Made by a program: the position numbers and the translations under genes. 63,649 nucleotides of DNA from Candidatus Margulisiibacteriota bacterium (GTDB taxonomy: Bacteria > Margulisbacteria > Riflemargulisbacteria > GWF2-39-127). Below the pieces are notes generated by a model. The model did not search any database. It was not told the origin of the DNA and saw nothing but the letters and a program-made list of their open reading frames with translations. Positions 1 through 9,023 of this stretch are shown here, in pieces (the stretch's first letter is position 1; each line of letters opens with the position of its first letter). Location of the stretch: the NCBI GenBank assembly GCA_003242895.1, contig QKMY01000038.1:1-63649 (forward strand). Reading direction: 5' to 3'.

Positions 1-111
1 TAAAAAATCAAAACCATCCAGGGTTTAGTAAATTTTTTGGCAAAAATCTGTCCTATACATTCCTATATCTTTGTGTGAATTTTCTATTTAGGAGTTGGGG
101 CCGATATATAT

Positions 112-197
112 TTTGCAACTTTCACTTGTGCCACACGATAACTAGATAAGTTTGTTTGCAAAGTTCACTTAAACCACACGATAATCAGTCAAGTTTA
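112..197. repeat. Tandem 43-bp imperfect direct repeat upstream of the VWA/AAA+ operon
   Basis: Two adjacent units start at 112 and 155. Each opens with TTTGCAA, contains TTCACTT, then the exact core CCACACGATAA (131-141 and 174-184), and ends AAGTTT.TTTG. The period is exactly 43 bp across all shared blocks. The repeats end 57 bases before the first start codon of the operon, so they could be a pair of operator sites; that is inference. Bases 1-111 hold nothing I recognise. Confidence 0.75.
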
Positions 198-253
198 TTT
201 GTGACAAATACGAGGATCTCATAATAATTCTGTTTGAACGGAAATCAAGCTGT

Positions 254-2926
254 ATGTATAAGCTTATAGCATCATCAGAGAATATTAAAAAACAGGCACT
301 TATCGAGCAAATGCTGATGGATTTTTATCACAATCCGGAAACCTCCTCTTTCGGGCAGTGGTTGCTGGGTCAGCTTAAAACAATCGTCCGCTCAGTAGGC
401 ATGGGAAAAATATCTGATGTGCGCTGGGGCAACTATGGAGGAGGGTCTTTTCAGGACCCCAATAATCATCGGATAACTTTTGATCCGGCAATGATCCCTT
501 TTGACGCAGCCAATCTGGATAAAAATATAAAAAATATGTATTTTGTTGCAGGCCATGAAGAAATTCATGATGTTATAACTAAATATACTGATTTTATTAA
601 TGAAATGTTAGATTCCAAACAAATAGAAGATGGTATTGAAGTTCTTGGTTTAAGCACATTGGGCAATGCAATAGAAGACCCCAAAGATAATGATTGTTTG
701 AAAGACTTGTTCCCAGGTTTCAAAACTTGGGTCAAAGATTTTTACGATCCCATGTTTACGCAGGAAAATACTGACCTTTTCGGGCAGCCGGTCTTATTAG
801 AACAAATGAAACAGGTACTGGGCTACGTACCCAAATTTATTAAGTATACTTCGGAGATAATCAGGTTTTGGCATACCGGTAAGTTTTCTTCCAAGTTGGA
901 ACCTGAAGTCCAGTCGCTTCTGGACCGGACCAAAGATGCTTTTGTCCGGGCTTACGAGGAAAGGCCGAAAGAATACTACGAAGACGAAATATACCGCTCG
1001 GCCAGAGCATCTTTCGAAATCGTGATTAAAGAAATCTGGGATGGGAAAAATGGCTACAAAGAAATGCTGGAAGATGCCAGAAAACTTGAAGAATCCCGAC
1101 AGATGATGATGGATGAAGATACTCAGCAGCAAGTGCTGGACCAGTTGACATCTGACCAGTTACAAGAGCTTCTTGAACAGATCAATGATGCAATGCAACA
1201 GCAACAGAGCCAACAAGGCCAACAAGGACAGCAGGGACAGCAGATGACTGGCGGTGGCGGTAGCGGTGCTGACCAATCTGATGAGGATGCTTCATCTCAG
1301 GATGGCGGCAGCTCTGGCAGTGACGCCGGTAAAGCCGGGAAAAACCAGGGCAAACAGAATCAGCAGCCAGGTGGAACGGGAGAGTCAGTCCAGAATGACC
1401 AGACTGAAGAAGAGGATGGACAAGGAGCTGGTGAGTCCGCAGGTAAAGCCGGACAAAACCAGGACGAACAGAATCAGCAGCCAGGCGACCAGGATCCCGC
1501 AACCAATGACAAGGCTGCTATCCCTAAAGACTGGAACGGTCAGCTCGATATGGATAAGCTTTCTCCGGAGATCAAAGAGAAACTGGAAAAAGCTAAGCAA
1601 AATCTGGATAAAACTAAAAAAGAAGAAATAGAGAACAAAGCCAAGGAACAAATTAAAAAAGCAACTAAAGAAGTCCAAGCTGCTTCAAAAAGCAAGTTTA
1701 AGCAGCAATCGCAGGACGGGAAACCGCAAGCTGATCAGCAACTTCAGAGTAGCGACAATTCTCAGCAGGGCGGCAGCGGGAGCGATGAGTTTTCCTTTGA
1801 CGAGGAGGCCTGGGTGCAGAAAATGGAGGAAAAAAGTAATCAGGCACCGGCAAATCAGAATGCTTCGGGTAAAGAAGCTGGTAATGATACAGACAATAAC
1901 GTGAATACCGACAATACTGTTAATAATCAAATAACTCAAGAAAATAGAAATGATTTAACAGCTCAGGATGAACAGGACAAGTTGACACCTGAAGAACTCA
2001 AGGACCTTAAGGATAAAGGTGAAGCGTTGTCCAGAACGCTGAATAATATTGCCGATGAGGTTCATATAAGCTTAAATGCTTTTGAAGCGGTAAATACCTT
2101 CTATTCCGATGACATAAGTACCTTTGTTAATCTGATGGGCCAGGCTCTGGAGAAAAATGATGATAATGAGGTTGAGTACGGGTTGGACACAGGTCCTTAT
2201 GTGAGCATGGACCTGGCAATGCAGATGGAAGCCAATCCTTCGCAATACAAAGTTTTTGGGGACAGGGATTTGCCGCAAGGCTATGATTATGCCTTTCATC
2301 AGGTAGTGGATATATCTGCTTCTATGGATGAGCCTGCCGATAAGGATGGCAGTAAGATCGATCATGCTTTTAACGGAGTGAGTAAAATTATCTGGGGCTT
2401 ACAGAGGATGGGCATCAAGAATGCCTTGACTGTCTTTAATTACAGTCCGCGGACCCTTAAGGATTATGAAGAAGACCTAAGAGATGAAACCCGTAAGCGA
2501 CTGAGTGCCATATTACATATGTGTTCCGGCGGAACTAACGACGCAACGGCTATAGAATACTGTTATGACAGTCTCAAGGCCCGGACAGAATATTTCAAGT
2601 TTTTAACTGTTATTACTGATGGAGATTCCGGGCAGCCAACAGAGCTTTCCAGGTTAATGTTTGGGTTAGCAAAAGAAGGGCTTTTGCCCTTGCCGGTAGC
2701 TTTTGGCATCGGATCAGCTACTTCCGGGATAACCGGGAATTATCCGATATCAATCGGTTGTCTTGAGCCCACTGATTTTAACATGCTCTATCCGGCAGTC
2801 ATCAAGGATATTCTTGATAATCCATATTATTATACCGGGGAACAGGTTTTTACCCAACCTAACCCAATAATACGAGTAGCCGAAAATATAGGCTTGGATT
2901 TAAGGAATAATAATAGTTTAAAGTGA
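254..2926 (+). CDS. VWA-domain protein with N-terminal HExxH zincin-like domain (CobT/DUF2201-like)
   Basis: This 890-residue protein has three parts. The N-terminal part carries HEEIH at residues 101-105 and a possible third metal ligand at E141 in NAIED, the layout of gluzincin-like domains found fused to VWA domains (CobT, DUF2201). Residues about 290-560 are a low-complexity Q/G/S/E-rich linker with a charged helical stretch. The C-terminal part is a von Willebrand A domain with the metal-binding DISAS motif at 686-690 and a later T/D pair. VWA proteins of this kind work with MoxR-type AAA+ ATPases, and such an ATPase is encoded 12 bases downstream. There is no signal peptide, so it is probably cytoplasmic. 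Protease activity is inferred from the HExxH motif only; the domain might bind metal without cutting. The Shine-Dalgarno before the ATG is weak. Confidence 0.8.
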   Translation: MYKLIASSENIKKQALIEQMLMDFYHNPETSSFGQWLLGQLKTIVRSVGMGKISDVRWGNYGGGSFQDPNNHRITFDPAMIPFDAANLDKNIKNMYFVAGHEEIHDVITKYTDFINEMLDSKQIEDGIEVLGLSTLGNAIEDPKDNDCLKDLFPGFKTWVKDFYDPMFTQENTDLFGQPVLLEQMKQVLGYVPKFIKYTSEIIRFWHTGKFSSKLEPEVQSLLDRTKDAFVRAYEERPKEYYEDEIYRSARASFEIVIKEIWDGKNGYKEMLEDARKLEESRQMMMDEDTQQQVLDQLTSDQLQELLEQINDAMQQQQSQQGQQGQQGQQMTGGGGSGADQSDEDASSQDGGSSGSDAGKAGKNQGKQNQQPGGTGESVQNDQTEEEDGQGAGESAGKAGQNQDEQNQQPGDQDPATNDKAAIPKDWNGQLDMDKLSPEIKEKLEKAKQNLDKTKKEEIENKAKEQIKKATKEVQAASKSKFKQQSQDGKPQADQQLQSSDNSQQGGSGSDEFSFDEEAWVQKMEEKSNQAPANQNASGKEAGNDTDNNVNTDNTVNNQITQENRNDLTAQDEQDKLTPEELKDLKDKGEALSRTLNNIADEVHISLNAFEAVNTFYSDDISTFVNLMGQALEKNDDNEVEYGLDTGPYVSMDLAMQMEANPSQYKVFGDRDLPQGYDYAFHQVVDISASMDEPADKDGSKIDHAFNGVSKIIWGLQRMGIKNALTVFNYSPRTLKDYEEDLRDETRKRLSAILHMCSGGTNDATAIEYCYDSLKARTEYFKFLTVITDGDSGQPTELSRLMFGLAKEGLLPLPVAFGIGSATSGITGNYPISIGCLEPTDFNMLYPAVIKDILDNPYYYTGEQVFTQPNPIIRVAENIGLDLRNNNSLK

Positions 2927-2938
2927 AGGAGATTTTTT

Positions 2939-5900
2939 ATGTTGTCAAAATTAATCAGTATGTTTGAGAGTCCTTTGTCCTTTAATGCTGATACCCCTTT
3001 TAGCATATCAGAGGATGGTAAGTTACTATATTTTCTGGACAAATGTGTTCCGAGAATGCAAGTGACCGACCCAAAATTAAAAAATAAGATACCAAACCTA
3101 CGTAATTTATTGAAGAATATTTGTCTTGACGATAATACAATTGATATTGTTTACAAAATATTATCAGCCTATGTCAGGAAAACTAACCCGTTGCTGGAAG
3201 GTGTAACCGGTGCGGCAAAAACGCTAGGATTCACTCTTGCAGCGGCTTTAGTCGGAGCGCCGCTCTGGAAAATTAATTATTCCAACCGTACCAGCACTGC
3301 TGATATTTTTGGCAGGTTTGTGCCTAATTCAGCTGGTGAACAGAAGAAGCTCTATGAAATAATGCATTCTCCTGATATCAGCGGATATACTTTAGGGACA
3401 CAGGAGATAATCAACAAATACCGTTATAAGAAAGGTATGGTGGTTTTTCAGAGACAGATCTCCGAACCTGATGTAAAAAAGATTATCGAACTTGAGAACT
3501 TGCAGATTTCTGATAAGCCCTTTACTTTCGTAAGAGGTGCATTGCCGGAGGCAGCTTACCATGGAGGCTGGTTGCTTCACGATGAAGCTAATACATCTTC
3601 GATGAAGACAAGATCTTCCCTGAATGCACCGTTGGAACCGGGTCGCAAGATACGCTTGGCGGAATTAGCCATGAATATGTCAATCCATGGTGAAGGAAAT
3701 GAAAAAGTCGACCCTAAATTTTTTCAGGGCATGGCGCAGAATGATATGACTTACGCTGGCCGTAAAGAGGGTTCTCCTGATTTAATGCGCCGGGTAAAGA
3801 AATATACCATCAAGTCTCCTGACCAGAAGCAGATTAACGAAATGATAGAGTTTCTTATTTATGGAAACAACCCGAATACGGTACATAAAGGGTCACTCTA
3901 TAAGGCAGAACAGGTAAAACCTCTGTTTCCCCAATTGGGAACGAATGCTGACCTGCAGAAATACTTTGTGCTTTATTCCAGATTCCATCATGCCATGCAG
4001 GCTAATTGTGAAGCCAATGTTTTATGCCGCAACCGCAAACAGAAACTTGTCTATACCCGCCGTGATATTCATGCTTTCCTGAACTTTCTGGCTAATTTTG
4101 AAAGTTATAACCGGGCTTCGGGTGAAACTACCAACTTCCAGAACAACCCTACGGATACTTTTTTGAGGGCAATAGATCTGTTCTATACCAACAGGTTTAT
4201 TCTCGATGAAGAAGACCGCAAAGTTGTTGCGAATCTAAAACTGGAAATATTGGGTGTTGTTGACAAAGAGTTCTATCTGGAAGAAACTTTCGGCAGGGAT
4301 ATTAATACGATTAAGGAACTCTTTGAAAACCCCTATAATGATAATCTTGTATTCAAAGCAAATGCCGAAACATTAATAAATAATATTAGTTTTAACGCCG
4401 CTGCACATAAGACTATAGTGAAAAATTTGATAAGGGATTCTGTAAAAGCGAAAATTGATCCTGCGAATACCTCTTCGCCAACATCAGCTCAATATTATGC
4501 CAGTCAGGCAAAACAACGTATGATCGATCAATATTTGCCGTCGGTTGTGGAGACTTCAGCTGATGGCAGGTATTTCTATATCCATGATATTAAATTAGAT
4601 ATCATGAAAGACATTCCGGAAGAGGACCGCAAGTATATCCCGAAGCTTGAGGATACCAATAACCTATGTATGGATGAGAAAACTGTCAAACTATTGACTA
4701 ACATGGCTATTGGTTTGAAGTATGATATCTGCACGCTGGTGGAAGGGTTACCGGCTACTACTAAAACTGCCGGCTTTAACTTCCTTGGAGCTAACTTGGG
4801 TTGGCCTACGCATCAGGTCAACTATAATGGCCAATCCGATGCCATGAGCATTATTGGGCAATATGTCCCTTCTGATGAAACTCTGGCCGAAGTATATACC
4901 CGGATCATCATGGGTGACCCTGATAAGATCGTTACCGAAGAAACATCTGCAATTGTGGCTAAAGCCAAAGATCAACAAAGATCCCTGACTCAAGAGGAAG
5001 CCCAGCAGATAGCTGCGCTGGAAAACCTGCAGATACCTTCTTCTTCCTGGAAGTTCCTGGAAAAGGAATATGTCATGACTATGCGGCATGGCCATCTGTG
5101 CATACAGGATGAGGTAAATCAAGCCGGGAGTGATGCGCTTGAACGTACCAATTCTTATTCTGATATTGATAGAAACTTTACTCTTTCTGAAGATCAAAAC
5201 CAGACTTTCAAACGATCAGATGGAACGATGCATGATATGTGCAGAGTTGTGGCTACCTGTAACCCGGCTGAATATCCTGGTAAACAGGTGCTTAGTCCGG
5301 CAGGTATTAACAGGTATCCGCTTTATTTACAGATTAATAATGTTACAGCTAAAGAATTAGAACAAATGCTTCATTATCTGATTTATGGAGTTCAGCCTGC
5401 ACTGGAGGTTAATGGTATTAAGTACAAAGCGGTTAATCAAGCCAGTAATTATCCAAATTTGTCCAGGTTAAATAACACTGAAAATTTTCTGAAAAAGCTG
5501 GCGGACTTCCATTATTTGCTAACAGAGGCTGTTAATCCTGTAATGAGAAAAAGAAAAGTTGCTAAGGAGGACCCGAATTTTCTTGTAACACGAACAGACC
5601 TAGTCGGTGTTTTGAAGGCACTCGAAACCGAAGAATGGACCAGAAGGGTTAATAATTCCGGAAAAGTTGAAATCATTACTACTAATGTCCTGGGTTCAAA
5701 AGATGACCGAAGAAAAATTATTCCTTCGATTCTGGAAGAAGCTTACCTGGAAAGCTTTTCTGATGAAAAGCCCAAGCCGCAATCTGACCGGGACCAGGTT
5801 CGGAGCCTATTAGCAGGCAAAGGGCTTACCGCACAAAATTGGGCCTTTGACGAGATCGAGCCGCTGATAAGCGGGCAAGCTGCTGTCGATTTGCTGACTA

Positions 5901-6259
5901 AACAGTATCAATCAGGTATAGAAACTTTGTTCAAAGGATTAAAAGGTATTAATGTAAACCCGGCCAACCTGGCTGAATGGAAGGATTCCAGCGACAAGAT
6001 AACAGAGCAGATCCGCGCTATGGCCGATCTTGGCAACCAGCTTACCCAGGAATCACATAGATATTGGGTGGAAACAGAGTCGGGAATAACTAAGATGCAG
6101 GATCGTATTACTGAAATCAGGAAGATGTATGAAGAAAAAGCCAGTTTTCTGAACGCGAAAAAAGATGATATAGCCGTTAAGGTAGTTAAGGCACAAATAG
6201 AGGAACTTGATGATACACTTTCTGATACCGAAGCCAATATGAAAAAGTTTTTTGAATAA
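2939..6259 (+). CDS. Tandem MoxR/dynein-type AAA+ ATPase (two AAA_5-like modules)
   Basis: This 1106-residue protein contains two AAA+ modules about 515 residues apart. Module 1 has a Walker A EGVTGAAKT (K94) and a Walker B GGWLLHDEAN. Module 2 has Walker A EGLPATTKT (K609), Walker B HLCIQDEVN and a sensor-1-like VVATCNP followed by GINRYP. Both P-loops lack the usual central glycine (GAAKT and ATTKT instead of GxGKT) but keep the lysine and threonine. The C-terminal 150 residues are helical and coiled-coil-like. MoxR and midasin/dynein-related AAA+ proteins remodel complexes together with VWA partners, and the VWA gene is immediately upstream. AAGGAG precedes the ATG by 6 bases. Two modules in one chain suggest a pseudo-dodecameric or asymmetric ring; that is inference. 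Confidence 0.85.
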   Translation: MLSKLISMFESPLSFNADTPFSISEDGKLLYFLDKCVPRMQVTDPKLKNKIPNLRNLLKNICLDDNTIDIVYKILSAYVRKTNPLLEGVTGAAKTLGFTLAAALVGAPLWKINYSNRTSTADIFGRFVPNSAGEQKKLYEIMHSPDISGYTLGTQEIINKYRYKKGMVVFQRQISEPDVKKIIELENLQISDKPFTFVRGALPEAAYHGGWLLHDEANTSSMKTRSSLNAPLEPGRKIRLAELAMNMSIHGEGNEKVDPKFFQGMAQNDMTYAGRKEGSPDLMRRVKKYTIKSPDQKQINEMIEFLIYGNNPNTVHKGSLYKAEQVKPLFPQLGTNADLQKYFVLYSRFHHAMQANCEANVLCRNRKQKLVYTRRDIHAFLNFLANFESYNRASGETTNFQNNPTDTFLRAIDLFYTNRFILDEEDRKVVANLKLEILGVVDKEFYLEETFGRDINTIKELFENPYNDNLVFKANAETLINNISFNAAAHKTIVKNLIRDSVKAKIDPANTSSPTSAQYYASQAKQRMIDQYLPSVVETSADGRYFYIHDIKLDIMKDIPEEDRKYIPKLEDTNNLCMDEKTVKLLTNMAIGLKYDICTLVEGLPATTKTAGFNFLGANLGWPTHQVNYNGQSDAMSIIGQYVPSDETLAEVYTRIIMGDPDKIVTEETSAIVAKAKDQQRSLTQEEAQQIAALENLQIPSSSWKFLEKEYVMTMRHGHLCIQDEVNQAGSDALERTNSYSDIDRNFTLSEDQNQTFKRSDGTMHDMCRVVATCNPAEYPGKQVLSPAGINRYPLYLQINNVTAKELEQMLHYLIYGVQPALEVNGIKYKAVNQASNYPNLSRLNNTENFLKKLADFHYLLTEAVNPVMRKRKVAKEDPNFLVTRTDLVGVLKALETEEWTRRVNNSGKVEIITTNVLGSKDDRRKIIPSILEEAYLESFSDEKPKPQSDRDQVRSLLAGKGLTAQNWAFDEIEPLISGQAAVDLLTKQYQSGIETLFKGLKGINVNPANLAEWKDSSDKITEQIRAMADLGNQLTQESHRYWVETESGITKMQDRITEIRKMYEEKASFLNAKKDDIAVKVVKAQIEELDDTLSDTEANMKKFFE

Positions 6260-6293
6260 TTATTCTTCACAAAAAAAATAAAAGGAGTAAGAA

Positions 6294-8003
6294 ATGTTTT
6301 TTAAAATAATTATGGAAGATGTCGAAAAGACCTATAAATTAAAGTCGGAGATAACCTCGGGTATCTTTAAGGGTATAAAAAGCAATTATAATGTGCTTAC
6401 CGCTACCAAAGAAAATGTTCAGGGAACGGAAGTGATAGTTGCCCTTGGCGATATGGTGAGAATGAATAATATTGATGCCTGGGTTGTCCCGCATTTTGAG
6501 AATACTGTTTCTAAGGAATCTGTTGCCGCAGGAGTTTTAACCGGTGCACGAAAGACATACTGGGAAAAAAATGCTATAGAACAGCATTGGAATACCGTAG
6601 TCTCTCCTTTAATCGCAGATAATGCTTTCGGGGATGCTTTGGTCACTATGTCTCCCTGGGATAGAGGAGTACTTACCCGAAACGAATTTGACAGATTAGG
6701 AGATAATGCGGGGCAAGTATGGGAGGTTTTAGTAAAAGAAAAAATTATAGAGGGATTCGGTAAAGAAGATGATGAAAAAGCCGGGATAACATCCAGATTT
6801 TCCGGTAAATTTGAAGATGTAGAAGGGGTTGCAGGGCTCAGCAGTTTAAATGTTTCGCCATCAGTAGTTTATGATATCCTTATGAAAAACTATATGTCAC
6901 AACCAAAGGCTTTTGTGCATGTCAGCACAGCTCATTGCCCTGATGAGGACGCCTTCGATATAACTAAAAAAGCAACCTACAATGCTCTAAAGAAGGCTGA
7001 TGCTGCCGGACTGACTTCTATAGCCATGCCCGCGATTAACACCGGTCCGGGAAGAAGGCTGACCAGCGGGGAGTCTGCTAAGGCGATGTATGAAGCTATA
7101 GAACAGTACTTGCAGGAAAATTCCGGTAAAAACAGGAACCTGAAACATATTGCAGTCGTTGTTTATCTCAAGTACGACAAAAAAACAAAACAAATGCTAT
7201 CGGCGCCTCAGGGCCAGGAGCAGACTTATGGCGTAGCTGCTTATAATGTTTTTGTCCAATCCCTGGCAAAACAGTTTATTCACCTTAAATCAAAGCAAGA
7301 GTTCTATCCTGAATATGTTGCTGCAAGACGTATGATCTCGGATTTTATCGAACAGCAGAGCGGTAAAGAATTGACAGAAGATCAAAAACTGGATATTACG
7401 GAACGGGTTGTCAGGTCAAGGAAATTTCCCGGACAGGTTAAGGATGAAAAGGTTGTCAGGGAGATATTGTCAGATATGGGCTACACCTATGAAGATAAGG
7501 ATTTTGACAGAAAGCTGGAAGCATTCGGCAAATTGCATCTTAAAGAGTTACAGGATCAGATAGAAGAACTCGATAAAAATTTCCAGAAGCAAAACAAAAA
7601 GATACAGGCTTTGAAAGATACTTATGAACCTGAAGAATTGGAGGAACCACTCATAAAGGAACGATTCAAAGAACTGGAAGATAAAATAGGGAAAATGCAA
7701 ACTTACAAGCAAGATTGCGAATACCTGCTGGAATGTTACAGTGAAATCCTCAAAGTCACCGTAGATTCCAAAGCTATTGAAGAGATGAATGACCTGCAGA
7801 AAAAATATGATATGGCTATTATAGAATTAAAATTGTCACGGCAGCAATTTGGCAGCACAGAAAACGAACTGAATAGAGCTGAAAGAGAAGTAAACAGTCT
7901 GGAACAGAAAAACCAAGCACTTGAGGATGAGATAGCTAAACTGAAATACGCTAATAAAATCTCTGGTTACCTGTCAGCTTCTTCCCGATCGTCATGGGGT
8001 TAG
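6294..8003 (+). CDS. Degenerate macro-domain protein with C-terminal coiled coil
   Basis: The protein has 569 residues. Residues about 40-300 resemble a macro (Appr-1''-p processing, ADP-ribose-binding) domain: the segment around 230-250 reads ALKKADAAGLTSIAMPAINT, the typical macro-domain helix and strand followed by a small TG loop, and it is followed by a conserved-looking IAVVVYL strand. An early strand DAWVVPHFEN and the GVLTGARKT loop sit where the usual N/GGG loop would be, so the ligand site is altered. Residues about 405-555 are a long heptad-rich coiled coil. The gene follows the AAA+ gene by 34 bases with AAGGAG 6 bases before the start, so it is the third gene of the VWA/AAA+ operon. 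Its role could be to recognise ADP-ribose or a related nucleotide, or to act as an adaptor; neither is shown. Confidence 0.65.
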   Translation: MFFKIIMEDVEKTYKLKSEITSGIFKGIKSNYNVLTATKENVQGTEVIVALGDMVRMNNIDAWVVPHFENTVSKESVAAGVLTGARKTYWEKNAIEQHWNTVVSPLIADNAFGDALVTMSPWDRGVLTRNEFDRLGDNAGQVWEVLVKEKIIEGFGKEDDEKAGITSRFSGKFEDVEGVAGLSSLNVSPSVVYDILMKNYMSQPKAFVHVSTAHCPDEDAFDITKKATYNALKKADAAGLTSIAMPAINTGPGRRLTSGESAKAMYEAIEQYLQENSGKNRNLKHIAVVVYLKYDKKTKQMLSAPQGQEQTYGVAAYNVFVQSLAKQFIHLKSKQEFYPEYVAARRMISDFIEQQSGKELTEDQKLDITERVVRSRKFPGQVKDEKVVREILSDMGYTYEDKDFDRKLEAFGKLHLKELQDQIEELDKNFQKQNKKIQALKDTYEPEELEEPLIKERFKELEDKIGKMQTYKQDCEYLLECYSEILKVTVDSKAIEEMNDLQKKYDMAIIELKLSRQQFGSTENELNRAEREVNSLEQKNQALEDEIAKLKYANKISGYLSASSRSSWG

Positions 8004-8007
8004 GAAA

Positions 8008-8016
8008 TGTTATAAT
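8008..8016 (+). promoter_or_regulatory. Extended -10 promoter (TGTTATAAT) giving a leaderless ATP-grasp mRNA
   Basis: TGT-TATAAT is a perfect extended -10 element that ends 8 bases before the ATG at 8025, so transcription should begin at or next to the start codon. No Shine-Dalgarno lies between them. Confidence 0.55.
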
Positions 8017-8024
8017 ATACTATT

Positions 8025-9023
8025 ATGAATGAAATCCCAGGTACTATACATTTTAATTTTCGACTGATGATAGAAGAACTGCTTAAACGGGGTATAAAGC
8101 TTGAGTATATTGAAGGTTCGGATATTGTAGAAGCTGAATATGATGGGCATGTAGAAATAATTGCTAATGCCGATACCAGTTTGGTGCCGCTTAATTATGC
8201 AGACCTGCTCTCGGATAAGTACCTTTTGAAGCGGTACCTCCAAAAAAAGGATGTCCCAGTCTGTGAAGGCCGGATGTTTGATCACAATGAGCTTGATCTG
8301 GCACTTTTTTATGCAAAATCAAAACTGGAATTCCCGGTTGTTATCAAGCCTGTTGCGGGGTCTTGCGGTATTGGGGTTTTTGCCAATATCAAGACGGATG
8401 AGGATTTTATGCTGTTTTTTAAGGAAGCAGCAAGCACCGGACAGGGCAAGTTGTTGGTAGAAAAATATTTTGCCCAGGCTGATGATTACCGTTTTTTTAC
8501 CACCGTTACAGGCTATCAGGCAATAGTTAAACGTACCCCGCCATGTGTAGTGGGCGACGGAGTATCCTCTATTCACGAGTTGGTGCAGGCAGAAAATAAT
8601 CGCCGCAGGTATCCACGTAGGACATGCGAAGGCGAGATCTGGTTACAAGACATCGAAGGTGCCAGAATGTTGTCTCAGTCCGGATATCACTATATCGATG
8701 TGCTGACTGAGGGCAAAATTTTGCAGTTACGCAATAATTCTAATGTATACTTTGGGGGACAGTGTGAAGATGTAACTGACAGCGTTCATCCTTCATACTT
8801 GAAATTAACAAGTGAAATACTGCATCTTTTCCCTCAACTTAAATACGCTGGAATCGATTTGCTTGCCCGCGATATTACCAAGCCTGCGCAGAGAGATAAT
8901 TACGTGGTTTCAGAAATAGAGTATAGAGTTGGTTTTTCACTTCATACCCATCCCGGCAAAGGTATCCCCAGGAATATCCTGACCCCTATAGTTGATATGC
9001 TTTTCCCTGAGACAAAAAATTAA
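8025..9023 (+). CDS. ATP-grasp ligase of the cyanophycin synthetase/GshAB type
   Basis: This 332-residue protein has the ATP-grasp fold: a nucleotide-binding strand FPVVIKPVAGSCGIGV near residues 105-120, the adenine-side strand LLVEKYF near 145, and a GDGVSSIHELV segment near 180. This is followed by LRNNSNVYFGGQCEDVTD, the form of the catalytic region seen in cyanophycin synthetase and the ATP-grasp half of bifunctional glutathione synthetase, and finally YAGIDLLARD. Family members join a carboxylate to an amine using ATP, usually making peptide bonds. Its 3' end overlaps the convergent radical SAM gene by 38 bp. It has its own promoter and could be independent of the macro-domain operon. 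The substrate is unknown; peptide modification is suggested by the neighbouring radical SAM genes. Confidence 0.8.
   Translation: MNEIPGTIHFNFRLMIEELLKRGIKLEYIEGSDIVEAEYDGHVEIIANADTSLVPLNYADLLSDKYLLKRYLQKKDVPVCEGRMFDHNELDLALFYAKSKLEFPVVIKPVAGSCGIGVFANIKTDEDFMLFFKEAASTGQGKLLVEKYFAQADDYRFFTTVTGYQAIVKRTPPCVVGDGVSSIHELVQAENNRRRYPRRTCEGEIWLQDIEGARMLSQSGYHYIDVLTEGKILQLRNNSNVYFGGQCEDVTDSVHPSYLKLTSEILHLFPQLKYAGIDLLARDITKPAQRDNYVVSEIEYRVGFSLHTHPGKGIPRNILTPIVDMLFPETKN

Noticed and set aside
1254-1631. Long open frames overlapping the Q/G-rich linker of the VWA gene on both strands
   Set aside because: They arise from the repetitive codon composition of the linker. The VWA frame has the conserved domains on both sides.
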